Source: Motilibacter deserti
Lineage (GTDB): Bacteria; Actinomycetota; Actinomycetes; Motilibacterales; Motilibacteraceae
Length of the DNA stretch: 64,000 nt
Assembly (NCBI RefSeq): GCF_011250635.1
Contig: NZ_JAANNP010000005.1
Coordinates: forward strand, 108,535-172,534
Direction: 5' to 3'
In this document: positions 41,957 through 51,013 of the stretch, piece after piece
Position numbering within the stretch: the stretch's first letter is position 1
Layout of the letters: each line of letters starts with the position of its first letter
Translations under genes and position numbers: made by a program
The notes under the pieces: model-generated
Told to the model about the DNA's origin: nothing
Databases searched by the model: none
Seen by the model: only the letters and a program-made list of their open reading frames with translations

Positions 41957-43480
41957 TCATCCGCCGGTGAGGGCCGCGACGAGCTCCTCGGCCGTCTCGC
42001 AGCGCTCGAGCAGCGCCCCGACGTGCGCACGCGTCCCGCGCAGCGGCTCCAGGGTCGGCACCCGTTGCAGGGAGTCGTGGCCGGGCAGGTCGAAGACGAC
42101 CGAGTCCCAGGACGCCGCCGCGACCGCCTCGGGGTACTTCGCGATGCAGCGCCCGCGGAAGTACGCGCGGGTGTCGGCGGGCGGCTCGGCGACGGCCCGC
42201 TCGACCTCGCCCTCGTCCAGCAGCCGCTCGAAGCGGCCCTTGCCGACGAGCACGTTGTAGAGCCCGCGCTCGGGGCGGACGTCGGCGTACTGCAGGTCCA
42301 CCGCCTCCAGCCGCGGCGAGGCCCAGGCCAGGCCGTCGCGCGAGCGGTACCCCTCGAGCAGGGTCAGCTTGGCGACCCAGTCGAGCTCGCGCGAGAGCGA
42401 CATGGGGTCGGCCTCGAGCCGGGTGAGCACCGACTCCCAGCGCTCGAGCACCTCGCGCGTGTCGTCGTCGACGTCGGAGCCGTAGCGGTCCTCGACGAAC
42501 TTGCGCGCCTGCTCGGCGTAGTCCATCTGCAGCTGGACGGCGGTGAGCTTGCGGCCCGAGCGCAGCGTGATCAGATGGCGCAACGAGGGGTCGTGGGAGA
42601 CCTCGTGCAGCTCGTTGACGGGACGCGCGACGGCGAGGTCCGACCCCTCGAGGTAGCCCGCCTCGATCATCGCGAGCACCACGGACGTCGTGCCGACCTT
42701 GAGGAACGTGGAGATCTCGGAGAGGTTCGCGTCGCCGATGATCACGTGCAGCCGGCGGTACTTGTCCGCGACGGCGTGCGGCTCGTCGCGGGTGTTGATG
42801 ATCGGCCGCTTGAGCGTGGTCTCGAGGCCGACCTCGACCTCGAAGTAGTCGGCGCGCTGGCTGACCTGGAAGCCGCTGCCCCGGCCGTCCTGGCCGATGC
42901 CCACCCGGCCGGCCCCGCAGACCACCTGGCGCGAGACGAAGAACGGCGTCAGGTGCCGCACGATCTCGGAGAACGGCGTCGAGCGCGGCATCAGGTAGTT
43001 CTCGTGGGCGCCGTAGGACGCGCCCTTGTTGTCGGTGTTGTTCTTGTAGAGCGTCACCGGCTGCGTCCCGGGCACCGTGGCCGCCAGCCGGGCGGCGGCG
43101 GCGACGACCCGCTCGCCGGCCTTGTCCCACAGCACCGCGTCGCGCGGCCCCGTCACCTCGGGCGCGGAGTACTCCGGGTGCGCGTGGTCCACGTAGAACC
43201 GGGCGCCGTTCGGCAGTATGAGGTTGGCCAGCCCCGAGTCCTCGTCGGTCAGCTGGGAGGCGTCGGCGGCCTCGCGGGAGAGGTCGAACCCGCGCGCGTC
43301 GCGCAGCGGGCTCTCCTCCTCGAAGTCCCAACGCGCACGCCGCGCCCTCGCTCCAGCGGCGAGGTACGCGGCGTAGGCATTGACGATCTGGGACGACGTG
43401 AGCGTGGCGTTGGCGGTCGGATGACCCGGCACGCTGATGCCGTACTCGGTCTCGGTCCCCATGACGCGGCGGGCGGTCAT
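41957..43480 (-). CDS. dop: Pup deamidase/depupylase Dop
   Basis: Converts the C-terminal Gln of Pup to Glu and also removes Pup from substrates. The 507 residues share the PafA fold: [18 protein letters not shown] with the metal Glu, [70 protein letters not shown] and [15 protein letters not shown]. The extra loop after [11 protein letters not shown] and the [14 protein letters not shown] start distinguish it from PafA. The TerC gene ends only 10 bases upstream on the same strand, so dop may be read from the terC promoter. Confidence 0.96.
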   Translation of the reverse strand: MTARRVMGTETEYGISVPGHPTANATLTSSQIVNAYAAYLAAGARARRARWDFEEESPLRDARGFDLSREAADASQLTDEDSGLANLILPNGARFYVDHAHPEYSAPEVTGPRDAVLWDKAGERVVAAAARLAATVPGTQPVTLYKNNTDNKGASYGAHENYLMPRSTPFSEIVRHLTPFFVSRQVVCGAGRVGIGQDGRGSGFQVSQRADYFEVEVGLETTLKRPIINTRDEPHAVADKYRRLHVIIGDANLSEISTFLKVGTTSVVLAMIEAGYLEGSDLAVARPVNELHEVSHDPSLRHLITLRSGRKLTAVQLQMDYAEQARKFVEDRYGSDVDDDTREVLERWESVLTRLEADPMSLSRELDWVAKLTLLEGYRSRDGLAWASPRLEAVDLQYADVRPERGLYNVLVGKGRFERLLDEGEVERAVAEPPADTRAYFRGRCIAKYPEAVAAASWDSVVFDLPGHDSLQRVPTLEPLRGTRAHVGALLERCETAEELVAALTGG

Positions 43481-43490
43481 GGGACCGAGC

Positions 43491-44477
43491 CTAGGCGCCC
43501 GTGCGCTCCTTCGACGGGCCCAGCTCCTTCTCGGCCGCCAGCGTGGCCGGGTCCAGCGCCTCCTCCTCGGGCAGCGGGCGCTTGATGCTCGCGACCACGG
43601 CGGTGGTGAGGACGACCGCGATGACGCCCAGCGAGAGCCAGATCGGCATGTGCCAGATGTCGGTGATGAGCATCTTGACGCCGATGAAGCCGAGGATGAC
43701 CGCGAGCCCCATGCCCAGGTAGTGGAACTTGCCCATCATCCCGGAGAGCAGGAAGTAGAGGGCGCGCAGGCCCAGGATGGCGAAGGCGTTCGAGGTGTAG
43801 ACGATGAACGTCTCGTCGCTGATCGCGAGGACCGCCGGGATCGAGTCGACCGCGAAGACGAGGTCCGCAGCCTCCACCGCCACGAGCACCGCGAGCAGCG
43901 GGGTGGCCATGCGGATGCCGTTCTTGCGGGTCCAGAACTTCTGGCCGTCGTACTCGTCGCTGACCGGCGTCAGCTTGCGCAGCATCCGGACGGCGAAGCT
44001 CTTGCCCGGGTCGGCGTCGGGCTCGCCGCCGTCGCGCGCCATCTTGATCGCGGTGTAGATGAGGAAGGCGCCGAAGACGTAGAGCAGCCAGTGGAAGGTG
44101 TCGAGCAGCTGAACGCCGACGCCGAGCAGGACCGCGCGCATCACGAGGGCGCCGAGGACACCGAAGAAGAGCACCCGGTGCTGGTACTGCGCCGGCACCT
44201 TGAAGTAGGCGAAGATCAGCGCGAAGACGAACAGGTTGTCGACCGACAGGCTCTTCTCGAGCAGGTACGCCGCGGTGTACTCACCGGCGGCGGTCGCGCC
44301 GAACGAGGCCCAGACGACCAGGGCGAAGCCGAGGCCGAGCGACACCCACAGAATGCTCCAGCGCGCGGCCTCCTTGAACTCGATGACGTGCGCCTTGCGG
44401 TGGGCCAGCAGGTCGATGGCGAGCATCGCCACCACGAAGAGCCCGAATGCGGCCCACGCCCAGGTGGGGACGTCCAC
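43491..44477 (-). CDS. TerC/Alx family membrane protein
   Basis: Integral membrane protein of 328 residues with about eight to nine helices. Family signatures are [23 protein letters not shown] (the acidic SVDN motif), [18 protein letters not shown] and [19 protein letters not shown] (the AxxDxxFAxDSIPA motif), then [21 protein letters not shown] and VGVKM-like [10 protein letters not shown]. TerC proteins are linked to manganese and metal-ion export and to protein membrane insertion. ATG-region start has CTGGAGGATCG upstream. It lies divergent from the PucR regulator and 10 bases before dop, an unusual partner for the Pup pathway. Confidence 0.92.
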   Translation of the reverse strand: MDVPTWAWAAFGLFVVAMLAIDLLAHRKAHVIEFKEAARWSILWVSLGLGFALVVWASFGATAAGEYTAAYLLEKSLSVDNLFVFALIFAYFKVPAQYQHRVLFFGVLGALVMRAVLLGVGVQLLDTFHWLLYVFGAFLIYTAIKMARDGGEPDADPGKSFAVRMLRKLTPVSDEYDGQKFWTRKNGIRMATPLLAVLVAVEAADLVFAVDSIPAVLAISDETFIVYTSNAFAILGLRALYFLLSGMMGKFHYLGMGLAVILGFIGVKMLITDIWHMPIWLSLGVIAVVLTTAVVASIKRPLPEEEALDPATLAAEKELGPSKERTGA

Positions 44478-44663
44478 GCGATCCTCCAGTTAGTCGGGTA
44501 CGGCGTCTCCACCTATGTTCGCCAGCGCGGAGCGCGCAGCAACGGGTCCGATCATGACGAGCCTGCGCATCTTCTCTTCGCGGAGTACGCAAGCAGGCGC
44601 TAGGCTGCACGTACCACGCAGCGTGCGATCGCTCGGCTTGCGCGAACCGGAAGGGGCGGCACG

Positions 44664-45836
44664 GTGACGGACTCCTCCTCGTCCACGGACGGGGCCGGCG
44701 CGACCGAGCTCGCCGCCGCCCTGGCGGCCGCGGGTGACGACGCTTCGCTGCGGGTGGGGCTGCTCGGCGACTTCCTGCCCCTCCTCGTGACCGCCGCCCG
44801 CGAGGCCCGGCGCCCCACCCCGGCCGAGATCGAGCCGTTCCGCGGCCTGGGCGCGCGGGCGGCCGAGGAGGGCGCTCCGCTGCGCGACCTGGTCGACCTC
44901 TACCTCTCGGCGGCCTGGCGGGTGTGGCCGCTCCTCCCTCCGCTGCGCAGCGCCGTCGAGGCGGGCAACGCGGGTGCGGTGCAGGGGGTCGCGCTCGGTG
45001 TGCTCCGTGCGTCCGACGACGTCGTGCAGGCGGTCGCGCTCGGCTACGACGAGGCGAGGCGGCAGGCAGCCCGCAGGGAGGAGGCGCTGCGCCGCGAGCT
45101 CGTGGACGACCTGCTCGGCGGCAGCGGGGACCCGACGGCCCTGTCCGAGCGCATCGAGGTGCTGGGGCTGCGGCTCGTCGCCCCGCACCGGGTGCTCGTC
45201 GTCCGCGGCGAGGGCCCGCTGGTCGACGGCGGGCGGGTGGCGAGGCTGGCCGAGACTGCGCTCCGGTTGCGCCTCGGCACCACCGACCTGCTGGTCACGA
45301 GCAAGGACGGGCTGCTCGCGTGCGTGGTGCCGGGCGTCGACGCGGCCTCGCCGGCCGACGTGCTCCTCGAGCGGCTCCGCACCGCGGAGCCGACGACGCC
45401 CTGGCGTGTCGTCGCCACCCGTCCGCGCGCCGGCGTGGCGGGCGTACGCGACGGCTGGCAGGAGGCGCTGGAGACGCTCGACGTCGCGGACCGGCTGCAG
45501 CTTCCCCCCGGCCTGGTGCAGACCGACGACCTGCTCGCCCACCGGGCGCTGCTGCGCGACCGGGAGGCGCTCGCCGACCTGGTCGAGCATGTCCTCTCCC
45601 CGCTGCGGGCGGCCCGCGGCGGGGCCGCGCCGCTCGTGGCCACGCTGCTGGCGCTGTCGGACGCGGGCGGCAACCAGGCGGAGGCCGCCCGGCTGCTGCA
45701 CCTGTCCACCCGCGCGCTGCTCTACCGGCTCGAGCGGATCGAGGCGCTCACCGCGTACTCGCTGGACGACCCGGTACAGCGCTACGCGTTGCAGACAGCG
45801 GCCGTCGGGGCGCGGCTCCTCGGCTGGGCGGGGTGA
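44664..45836 (+). CDS. PucR/CdaR family transcriptional regulator
   Basis: A 390-residue regulator. The N-terminal ~130 residues are helical (LRDLVDLYLSAAWRVWPLLP), without a clear ligand motif. The middle is the CdaR GGDEF-like domain (RLVAPHRVLVVRGEG, then LLACVVPGVDAASPAD). The C-terminal PucR helix-turn-helix is distinct: SDAGGNQAEAARLLHLSTRALLYRLERIEALT, then LDDPVQRYALQTA. GTG 44664 has GGAAGGGG 7-8 bases upstream. It is divergent from terC, 186 bases apart, so it may regulate terC-dop or itself. The effector is unknown. Confidence 0.88.
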   Translation: MTDSSSSTDGAGATELAAALAAAGDDASLRVGLLGDFLPLLVTAAREARRPTPAEIEPFRGLGARAAEEGAPLRDLVDLYLSAAWRVWPLLPPLRSAVEAGNAGAVQGVALGVLRASDDVVQAVALGYDEARRQAARREEALRRELVDDLLGGSGDPTALSERIEVLGLRLVAPHRVLVVRGEGPLVDGGRVARLAETALRLRLGTTDLLVTSKDGLLACVVPGVDAASPADVLLERLRTAEPTTPWRVVATRPRAGVAGVRDGWQEALETLDVADRLQLPPGLVQTDDLLAHRALLRDREALADLVEHVLSPLRAARGGAAPLVATLLALSDAGGNQAEAARLLHLSTRALLYRLERIEALTAYSLDDPVQRYALQTAAVGARLLGWAG

Positions 45837-45887
45837 CGCGGTCCGGAGTCACGCAACCTTCCCGGCGTGCCAGGCGTCTAGCAGATC

Positions 45888-46955
45888 GTGATCGACGCTT
45901 CTGACCGCGCCGGGGCGGGGGACGCCGCGCAGGAGCCCGCAGGCGGGCGTACGTCCCGGCGGCACTGGCTGGTGCTGGCCGGCGTCGCCGTGGTGTCGGC
46001 CACGGGGGTGCCGCTGGTGCTGGCGACGCGCGGCGACGCCGACATGGCACCTGTCCGCTCAGCGCCCGGGCCTCCCCCGAGCGAGCCCGCGGCCGTGCTG
46101 CCGCTCGGCTTCCGCACCTCGGGCCTGGGCAGCGTGCCGGGCGCTGTGGAGGGACCGTCGATCGGCCCGGCGGCGTGGGAGGACCCGAAGCCGCACGACG
46201 CGGCCGGAGTGCGCCTGGTCCGCGTCCACGGCACCCTGCAGGAGCACCCGACGGCCCAGGCGAGCTACGGCCAGGCCAACCTCGTCGCGCACTCCCGGAC
46301 GGGGGACGTGCGATTCCTGCATCGCGCGACTGCCCAGGCCGAGCGCCTGCTCGTGCGCGCCCAGCTCTCCGACGGCGCGTTGTTCTTCCCTTTCGCCTAC
46401 GACTTCCCGCTGCACGGGGGCAAGGTCGAGGAGACCATGCGCGCTCCCTGGTACAGCGCGATGGCGCAGGGGATGGCGCTCGGGCTCTTCACCCGGCTGC
46501 ACCGGGCCACCGGGGAGGCGCGCTGGCGCGAGGCGGCCGACGCGACGTTCGCGAGCTTCCTCGTGCCGCCGTCGGACTCCTCCCCCTGGGTGGTGCACAC
46601 CCACGAGGGCTATCTGTGGCTGGCGGAGTACCCGCTCCCGGGCGGCACGAGCGACCTCACGTTCAATGGGCACAACTTCGCGGCGTTCGGCGTCGACTCG
46701 TACGCGCGGCTGAGCGGCAGCGCCGAGGCGAAGCGCATCCTCGACGGCGCCCTGACCACGACCCTCGCGGTGGCGCCACGGCTCGCCCGGCGCGGCCTGC
46801 CGTCGAGCTACGGGCTGCTCTATCCCGAGATCGGCACGGCGAAGTACCACGGGGTCAACGCCGGGCAGCTCGACCTGCTCAGCCAGATCACGGGCGACCT
46901 GCGGTTCGGCGCGAACGCCTGGGGGCTGCGCGAGCACGCCGAAGGACGCGCCTGA
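45888..46955 (+). CDS. D-glucuronyl C5-epimerase-like membrane-anchored protein
   Basis: A 355-residue protein with an N-terminal anchor (HWLVLAGVAVVSATGVPLVL, residues ~26-45) and an outward-facing enzyme-like domain. From residue ~95 it resembles the C-terminal catalytic domain of D-glucuronyl C5-epimerase: LFFPFAYDFPLHGGK, APWYSAMAQGMALGLFTRLHRAT, EEYPLP-like LAEYPLPGGTSDLTFNGHNFAAFG and YHGVNAGQLDLL. The conserved Tyr and WYSAMAQG region are kept. In known cases the enzyme flips glucuronate to iduronate in a polysaccharide; here the true substrate is unknown. The start GTG has no strong ribosome site. A terminator follows. Confidence 0.8.
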   Translation: MIDASDRAGAGDAAQEPAGGRTSRRHWLVLAGVAVVSATGVPLVLATRGDADMAPVRSAPGPPPSEPAAVLPLGFRTSGLGSVPGAVEGPSIGPAAWEDPKPHDAAGVRLVRVHGTLQEHPTAQASYGQANLVAHSRTGDVRFLHRATAQAERLLVRAQLSDGALFFPFAYDFPLHGGKVEETMRAPWYSAMAQGMALGLFTRLHRATGEARWREAADATFASFLVPPSDSSPWVVHTHEGYLWLAEYPLPGGTSDLTFNGHNFAAFGVDSYARLSGSAEAKRILDGALTTTLAVAPRLARRGLPSSYGLLYPEIGTAKYHGVNAGQLDLLSQITGDLRFGANAWGLREHAEGRA

Positions 46956-46987
46956 GGACCAGCGGGCCGCGCAGGCCTGCGCGGCAG

Positions 46988-47024
46988 CGTCCGGGCCCCC
47001 TCCGATCATCGGGGGGCCCGGACG
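46988..47024. terminator. Terminator after the epimerase-like gene
   Basis: A 13-bp perfect stem (CGTCCGGGCCCCC and complement) with an 11-base loop begins 32 bases after the stop. It faces the leftward small ORF and hydrolase and may work in both directions. Confidence 0.75.
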
Positions 47025-47041
47025 GAAGCCGGAAATGCTGG

Positions 47042-47173
47042 TCAGGAGATGGCCGGGGGCCTGGCGCAGAAGCAGCCCGCCCACGTGGGCCCGGCGTGCA
47101 GCAGCCGATGAGCACCACCGGAGAGGTACATCACGATCTGCTTGCCCGCGACCATGGTGCCGTGCCCCGTCAC
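47042..47173 (-). CDS. Possible 43-residue ORF coupled to the hydrolase gene
   Basis: The GTG at 47173 overlaps the TGA of the upstream hydrolase (GTGA), the same arrangement as its neighbours in the operon, and third positions are mostly G or C. The peptide (VTGHGTMVAGKQIVMYLSGG, ending TWAGCFCARPPAIS) has a CxC and no recognised domain. It ends just before the terminator. It could be a real small protein or a chance frame. Confidence 0.35.
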   Translation of the reverse strand: MTGHGTMVAGKQIVMYLSGGAHRLLHAGPTWAGCFCARPPAIS

Positions 47174-48054
47174 GCCCAGCGGCGCAGCTGCGTGAGCACG
47201 AGCGAGGCCACGGCGCCCGGCGCCTCCCGGTGCGGGAAGTGGCCTACCCCGTCGAGGACGACGCGCTCGTAGTCGTCGAACCAGTCCTCCAGGCCCTCCG
47301 ACGACTCGGGCGGGTCGCACGCGTCCGCCACGCCCTGGACCATGAGCGTGGGCACGGCGATGCGCCCGCTGCCGGAGACGGCTCCTCGGACGTCGTCGTA
47401 CCTCGGGTCGCGGGGCTCATCGGCCAGGAAGCGCGTCCGGTACGCGTTCAGCGTCACCGCGGCGAAGTCCGGGTTGGCGAAGGCGGTCGCCGTCGCCGCG
47501 AACTCCGCCTCGTCCCACCACCCGGGCGGGCTCCAGGTGCTCCACTGCTCGCGCGCGAAGCCGACGGGGTCGCCCCGGACGGCCTGCGCGCCCGCCTCGA
47601 CGTACATCAGCCACTGGTACCAGAACGGCCGGGCCAGCTCGAACGACGGCATCTCGAACCGCCCGCCCGGCTGGTAGGCGAGGGCGAGCGCCGCGGCCGA
47701 CCGCACCCGCGCCGGTGCGACGGCACAGAGCTGGTAGGCGACGCGCGCGCCCCAGTCGTGGCCGACGACCGCGAACCGGTCGACGTCGAGCGCGTCCATC
47801 AGGTCGAGCGCGTCCTGGACCAGCGCCGCGGCGGTGCCGTCGCGCAGCGTGGAGGAAGACCTGAAGCACGTTTCGCCGAAGCCGCGCAGCTCCGGCACGA
47901 CGGCCCGGAAGCCTGCGCCGACGAGCTCGGGGACGAGCGAGCGCCAGCCGCGGACCGAGTCCGGCCACCCGTGCAAGAGCAGCACGGCGGGGCCGTCCGG
48001 CGGCCCGTGGTCCGCGTACGCGATCGAGAGCGCGTCGGTCAGCAACAGCGGCAC
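47170..48054 (-). CDS. Alpha/beta hydrolase (epoxide hydrolase/haloalkane dehalogenase-like)
   Basis: Cytoplasmic hydrolase of 294 residues. LLLHGWPDSVRGWRSLVPEL holds the oxyanion HGWPDS, typical for epoxide hydrolases; VVGHDWGARVAYQLCA has the nucleophile Asp in the GHDWGA elbow. A cap domain follows (QWLMYVEAGAQAVRGD), then VPTLMVQGVADACDPP and the His in VLDGVGHFPHREAP. A nucleophile Asp rather than Ser indicates an epoxide hydrolase- or dehalogenase-type mechanism. GTG 48054 ends 13 bases downstream of the aldolase stop, so it is the fourth gene of the ROK-PfkB-aldolase operon. Confidence 0.88.
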   Translation of the reverse strand: MPLLLTDALSIAYADHGPPDGPAVLLLHGWPDSVRGWRSLVPELVGAGFRAVVPELRGFGETCFRSSSTLRDGTAAALVQDALDLMDALDVDRFAVVGHDWGARVAYQLCAVAPARVRSAAALALAYQPGGRFEMPSFELARPFWYQWLMYVEAGAQAVRGDPVGFAREQWSTWSPPGWWDEAEFAATATAFANPDFAAVTLNAYRTRFLADEPRDPRYDDVRGAVSGSGRIAVPTLMVQGVADACDPPESSEGLEDWFDDYERVVLDGVGHFPHREAPGAVASLVLTQLRRWA

Positions 48055-48067
48055 GCGCCCGACCCTC

Positions 48068-48919
48068 TCAGACGCCCGTTGAGGCGTCCGGCGCAAGGAC
48101 TCCCAGCAGACGCGCCACCTCGGCCGCGACGGCGGCCCGGCCCGGCCCGAGGTACTTGCGCGGGTCGACGAGCGCCGGGTTCGCGTCGAGCGCCGCGCGG
48201 ACGGCGGCGGTCATCGCCTTGTTCAGGTGGGTCGCGATGTTGACCTTGACCATGCCGTGGCGGACGGCCGAGGCCAGGCCCGCGTCGGGCACGCCACTGG
48301 ACCCGTGCAGCACGAGCGGCACGCCGGCCCGGGCGGCGAGCTCGGCGATGAGCGCGTCGTCGAGCACGGCGTCCCGCGTCAGCATCGCGTGCGAGCTGCC
48401 CACCGCGACGGCCAGCGCGTCGACCCCCGTCACCGCCACGAACTCGGCCGCCTCGCCAGGCTCCGTCCGCACGCCCGGGGCGTGCGCGCCGTCCTTGCCG
48501 CCGACCTCGCCGAGCTCCGCCTCCACCCACACGCCCTGCTCGTGGCACTCGCGGGTGAGCTCGGCGGTGACCCCGACGTTCTGCGCGTGCGGCAGGACCG
48601 ACGCGTCGACCATGACCGAGGGGATGCCGAGCTCGACGGCCTGCCGAACGAGCTCGGGGCGGGTGGCGTGGTCGAGGTGGACGACGACGTCGGCGTCGCA
48701 GTCCTCGGCGATCTGTAGCGCCGCGCGCGCAAGGGGGGCCAGCGATCCGTGGTAGTCGGCGGTGTTCTCCGACAGCTGGAGGATGACGGGCAGCCCGGCC
48801 CGTTCCGCACCGTCGACGATGGCTTCGGCGTGCTCGAGGGCGATGACGTTGAACGCGCCGATCGCGCGGCCGGCGGCGCGGGCGTCCTCGACCAGCCGGG
48901 CCATGGGTACGAGCGTCAC
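48068..48919 (-). CDS. Class II fructose/tagatose-bisphosphate-type aldolase
   Basis: Zinc-dependent aldolase of 283 residues splitting a ketose bisphosphate into two three-carbon units. GAFNVIALEHAEAIVDGAER opens the barrel; zinc-binding HLDHATRPELVRQAVELG, VEAELGEVGGKDGAH, LVLHGSSGVPDAGLASAVRHGMVKVNIAT with both later histidines and the phosphate-binding loop are intact. Length and these blocks suit the KbaY/GatY (tagatose-bisphosphate) or small FbaA group; the sequence alone does not decide. GTG 48919 overlaps the PfkB stop (GTGA), so kinase and aldolase are coupled. Confidence 0.9.
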   Translation of the reverse strand: MTLVPMARLVEDARAAGRAIGAFNVIALEHAEAIVDGAERAGLPVILQLSENTADYHGSLAPLARAALQIAEDCDADVVVHLDHATRPELVRQAVELGIPSVMVDASVLPHAQNVGVTAELTRECHEQGVWVEAELGEVGGKDGAHAPGVRTEPGEAAEFVAVTGVDALAVAVGSSHAMLTRDAVLDDALIAELAARAGVPLVLHGSSGVPDAGLASAVRHGMVKVNIATHLNKAMTAAVRAALDANPALVDPRKYLGPGRAAVAAEVARLLGVLAPDASTGV

Positions 48920-49869
48920 AGTTCCTCCACCGGCACGAGCGGCCGCCACCGGTCGGCGGCCGCGACGTCGACCTCGCCCGCGACCGGGCGCAGGACCGCC
49001 GCCGCCGAGACGGCGACGACGTCCGCCGCGAGCGGCCGCAGCTCGAGCGCGGCAGCCGACCCGGCTGCCGCGAGCGCCCGCGCGACGGCGGCGCATGCGG
49101 CGTCCCCCGCACCGGTCGGGTTGCCCGCGAGCGTCTCCACGGGGCGGGCGTGCACCGCGCGCCGCCGGGTCGCCACGACCACGCCCTGCTCGCCCAGCGT
49201 CGCCACGACGGCGGCCGGGCCGGAGGGGCGGGCGACGACCTCGCGGACCGCGTCCGCGGCCTCGGCGGCGCTCTGCGGACGGGCGCCTGCCAGCACCTCC
49301 AGCTCGTCGAGGTTGGGCATCAGCACGCAGCCCTCGACGCGGGCCGCCTCGACGAGCGCGGCGCCGTCGAGGTCGAGGACCACCGGGACCCCGCGGGCGG
49401 CCCCTGCCCGCGCGATCCGGGCGGGAAGGGCGGCGTCGACGCCGGGCGGGAGGCTGCCGCTGACGGTCACCGCGCGCGCGGCAGCCAGGCGTGCCGCGAC
49501 GGCGTCCACGAGCCGGTCCGCGGCGCGCCCAGGGTCGTGTGCCGCCCGCCCCGGCTCCCACAGCGAGGTGACGACCCCGTCCTCGCCGGAGACCACGAGC
49601 GTGCGGCGCACGTCGGGCAGCTCGTCGAGGAAGTCGGCCTCGACGCCCTCGGCCCGCAGCTCCTCCACGAGGCGCGCCCCGTCCGGCCCGCCGCCGAGCC
49701 CGGTCGCCACCACGGGCTCGCCCAGCTGCCGCAGCACCCGGGCCACGTTGACGCCCTTGCCGCCGGCGCGTACGAGCACCTCCCGGACGCGGTGCACGCG
49801 TCCCGGGGCGAGGGCGGGCAGCCGGTAGGTCACGTCGAGCGCGGGGTTGGCGGTGACGGTGAGGATCAC
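48916..49869 (-). CDS. PfkB-family 1-phosphofructokinase-type kinase
   Basis: Sugar-phosphate kinase of 317 residues of the FruK/LacC branch. ILTVTANPALDVTYRLPAL and VRAGGKGVNVARVLRQLG give the substrate loop, LDLDGAALVEAARV and VLMPNLDELEVLAG follow, and the catalytic Asp is in LAGNPTGAGDAACAAVARA. The typical 1-phosphofructokinase product is fructose 1,6-bisphosphate; the LacC relative forms tagatose 1,6-bisphosphate. Its coupled aldolase would split either. GTG 49869 overlaps the ROK stop (GTGA). Confidence 0.9.
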   Translation of the reverse strand: MILTVTANPALDVTYRLPALAPGRVHRVREVLVRAGGKGVNVARVLRQLGEPVVATGLGGGPDGARLVEELRAEGVEADFLDELPDVRRTLVVSGEDGVVTSLWEPGRAAHDPGRAADRLVDAVAARLAAARAVTVSGSLPPGVDAALPARIARAGAARGVPVVLDLDGAALVEAARVEGCVLMPNLDELEVLAGARPQSAAEAADAVREVVARPSGPAAVVATLGEQGVVVATRRRAVHARPVETLAGNPTGAGDAACAAVARALAAAGSAAALELRPLAADVVAVSAAAVLRPVAGEVDVAAADRWRPLVPVEEL

Positions 49870-50834
49870 GCCGCCTCCAGGGCCGCCATGGCCGCCCCCA
49901 GCACGCCCGCCCGCGGGCCGAGCTCCGCGGCGACCACCGGGGGCACGCTCACGCACGGGGAGGCGGCGGCGAGCCCCGCGCGGACCGGCTCCAGCCACGC
50001 CTCGCCGGTGGCCGCCAGCTCGCCGGCGAGGACGACCCGGGCCGGGGCCAGCAGGGCGCAGGCCGTGAGCAGTGCCTCCGCGAGCGCGGCTGCCGCGCCG
50101 CGCCACACCTCGTTCGCGACCGGGTCTGCGCCGAGCCGCGCGCGCAGCTCGGTGGCCCGGGCGACCGGCGTGAGGCTGCGCGCGTTGTACGCGTCGACGA
50201 TGGCCCGGGTGGAGGCGAGCACGTCCAGGCAGCCGCGCAGGCCGCATGCGCACACCGGGCCCTCGCGGCGTACGCCCAGGTGGCCGAGGCGCCCGGCCTG
50301 GCCGGAGCGTCCCCGGACCAGCGCGCCATCAGCGATCACGGCGGCGGCGATCTCGGCGTCGAGCAGCACGACGAGCACGTCGTCGGACCCGCGGCCCGCT
50401 CCGTGGCGCCACTCGGCCAGGCCGGCCGCCGTCGCCTCGTCGGTGACGACGACGGGGACGGCGAGCGCCGCGGCGACGGCGCGAGTGTCGACGGCCGCGG
50501 CGGCGGCGAGGCCCAGCCGGCGGACCGGGACGCCCGGGGGCGCGGAGCCGGCGAGCCGGCGGCAGAGGCCGACGACCGCGTCCGCGGTCGGGTCACCGCC
50601 CGTCGAGGCGGACGACGACGGGCTCGTCACGGTCGTGCCGGCCGACGGCGTGGTGGTGGAGGCGCGGGCCAGGCAGGCGAGCCGCTCGTCGAGGATCTCC
50701 GCGTCGATGCGGCTGCTGCCGACATCGACGGCGAGCACCGCGACCCCGGCGGCGCGCTCAGACTGACCGGCGCCCTCGGGGTCTCCGGTTCGCTCGGGGT
50801 TCCCGGGGCGGGCGGACAGCGACGGAGCGCTCAT
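49866..50834 (-). CDS. ROK family sugar kinase
   Basis: A 322-residue ROK protein without the DNA-binding domain seen in ROK repressors, hence a kinase. The ATP-binding start is LAVDVGSSRIDAEIL (with SS where DxGGT is common). The zinc motif is complete: GHLGVRREGPVCACGLRGCLD. VVTDEATAAGLAEWRHG holds the region before the catalytic Asp/Glu. ATG 50834 has GGGAGG 6-7 bases upstream. It is the first gene of the leftward operon, divergent from the DeoR regulator. It likely phosphorylates a hexose released by the neighbouring glycosidase; the sugar is unproven. Confidence 0.88.
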   Translation of the reverse strand: MSAPSLSARPGNPERTGDPEGAGQSERAAGVAVLAVDVGSSRIDAEILDERLACLARASTTTPSAGTTVTSPSSSASTGGDPTADAVVGLCRRLAGSAPPGVPVRRLGLAAAAAVDTRAVAAALAVPVVVTDEATAAGLAEWRHGAGRGSDDVLVVLLDAEIAAAVIADGALVRGRSGQAGRLGHLGVRREGPVCACGLRGCLDVLASTRAIVDAYNARSLTPVARATELRARLGADPVANEVWRGAAAALAEALLTACALLAPARVVLAGELAATGEAWLEPVRAGLAAASPCVSVPPVVAAELGPRAGVLGAAMAALEAA

Positions 50835-51013
50835 CGCGACCTCCCAGGGCGCGCACAGCAAGCATTCGTGAGCGGTTCGGCGGCAGACTACTCAGGAACG
50901 CGCACGCGGCTCAAGAGCCCCCGGACGTGGCGCGCCGACTGGGCGCGAGCGCCCGCGCCACGACGCAGGGCGCGGCAGGCTGGGCGCCCACGCGGACCGG
51001 AGGGAGCGACGAG

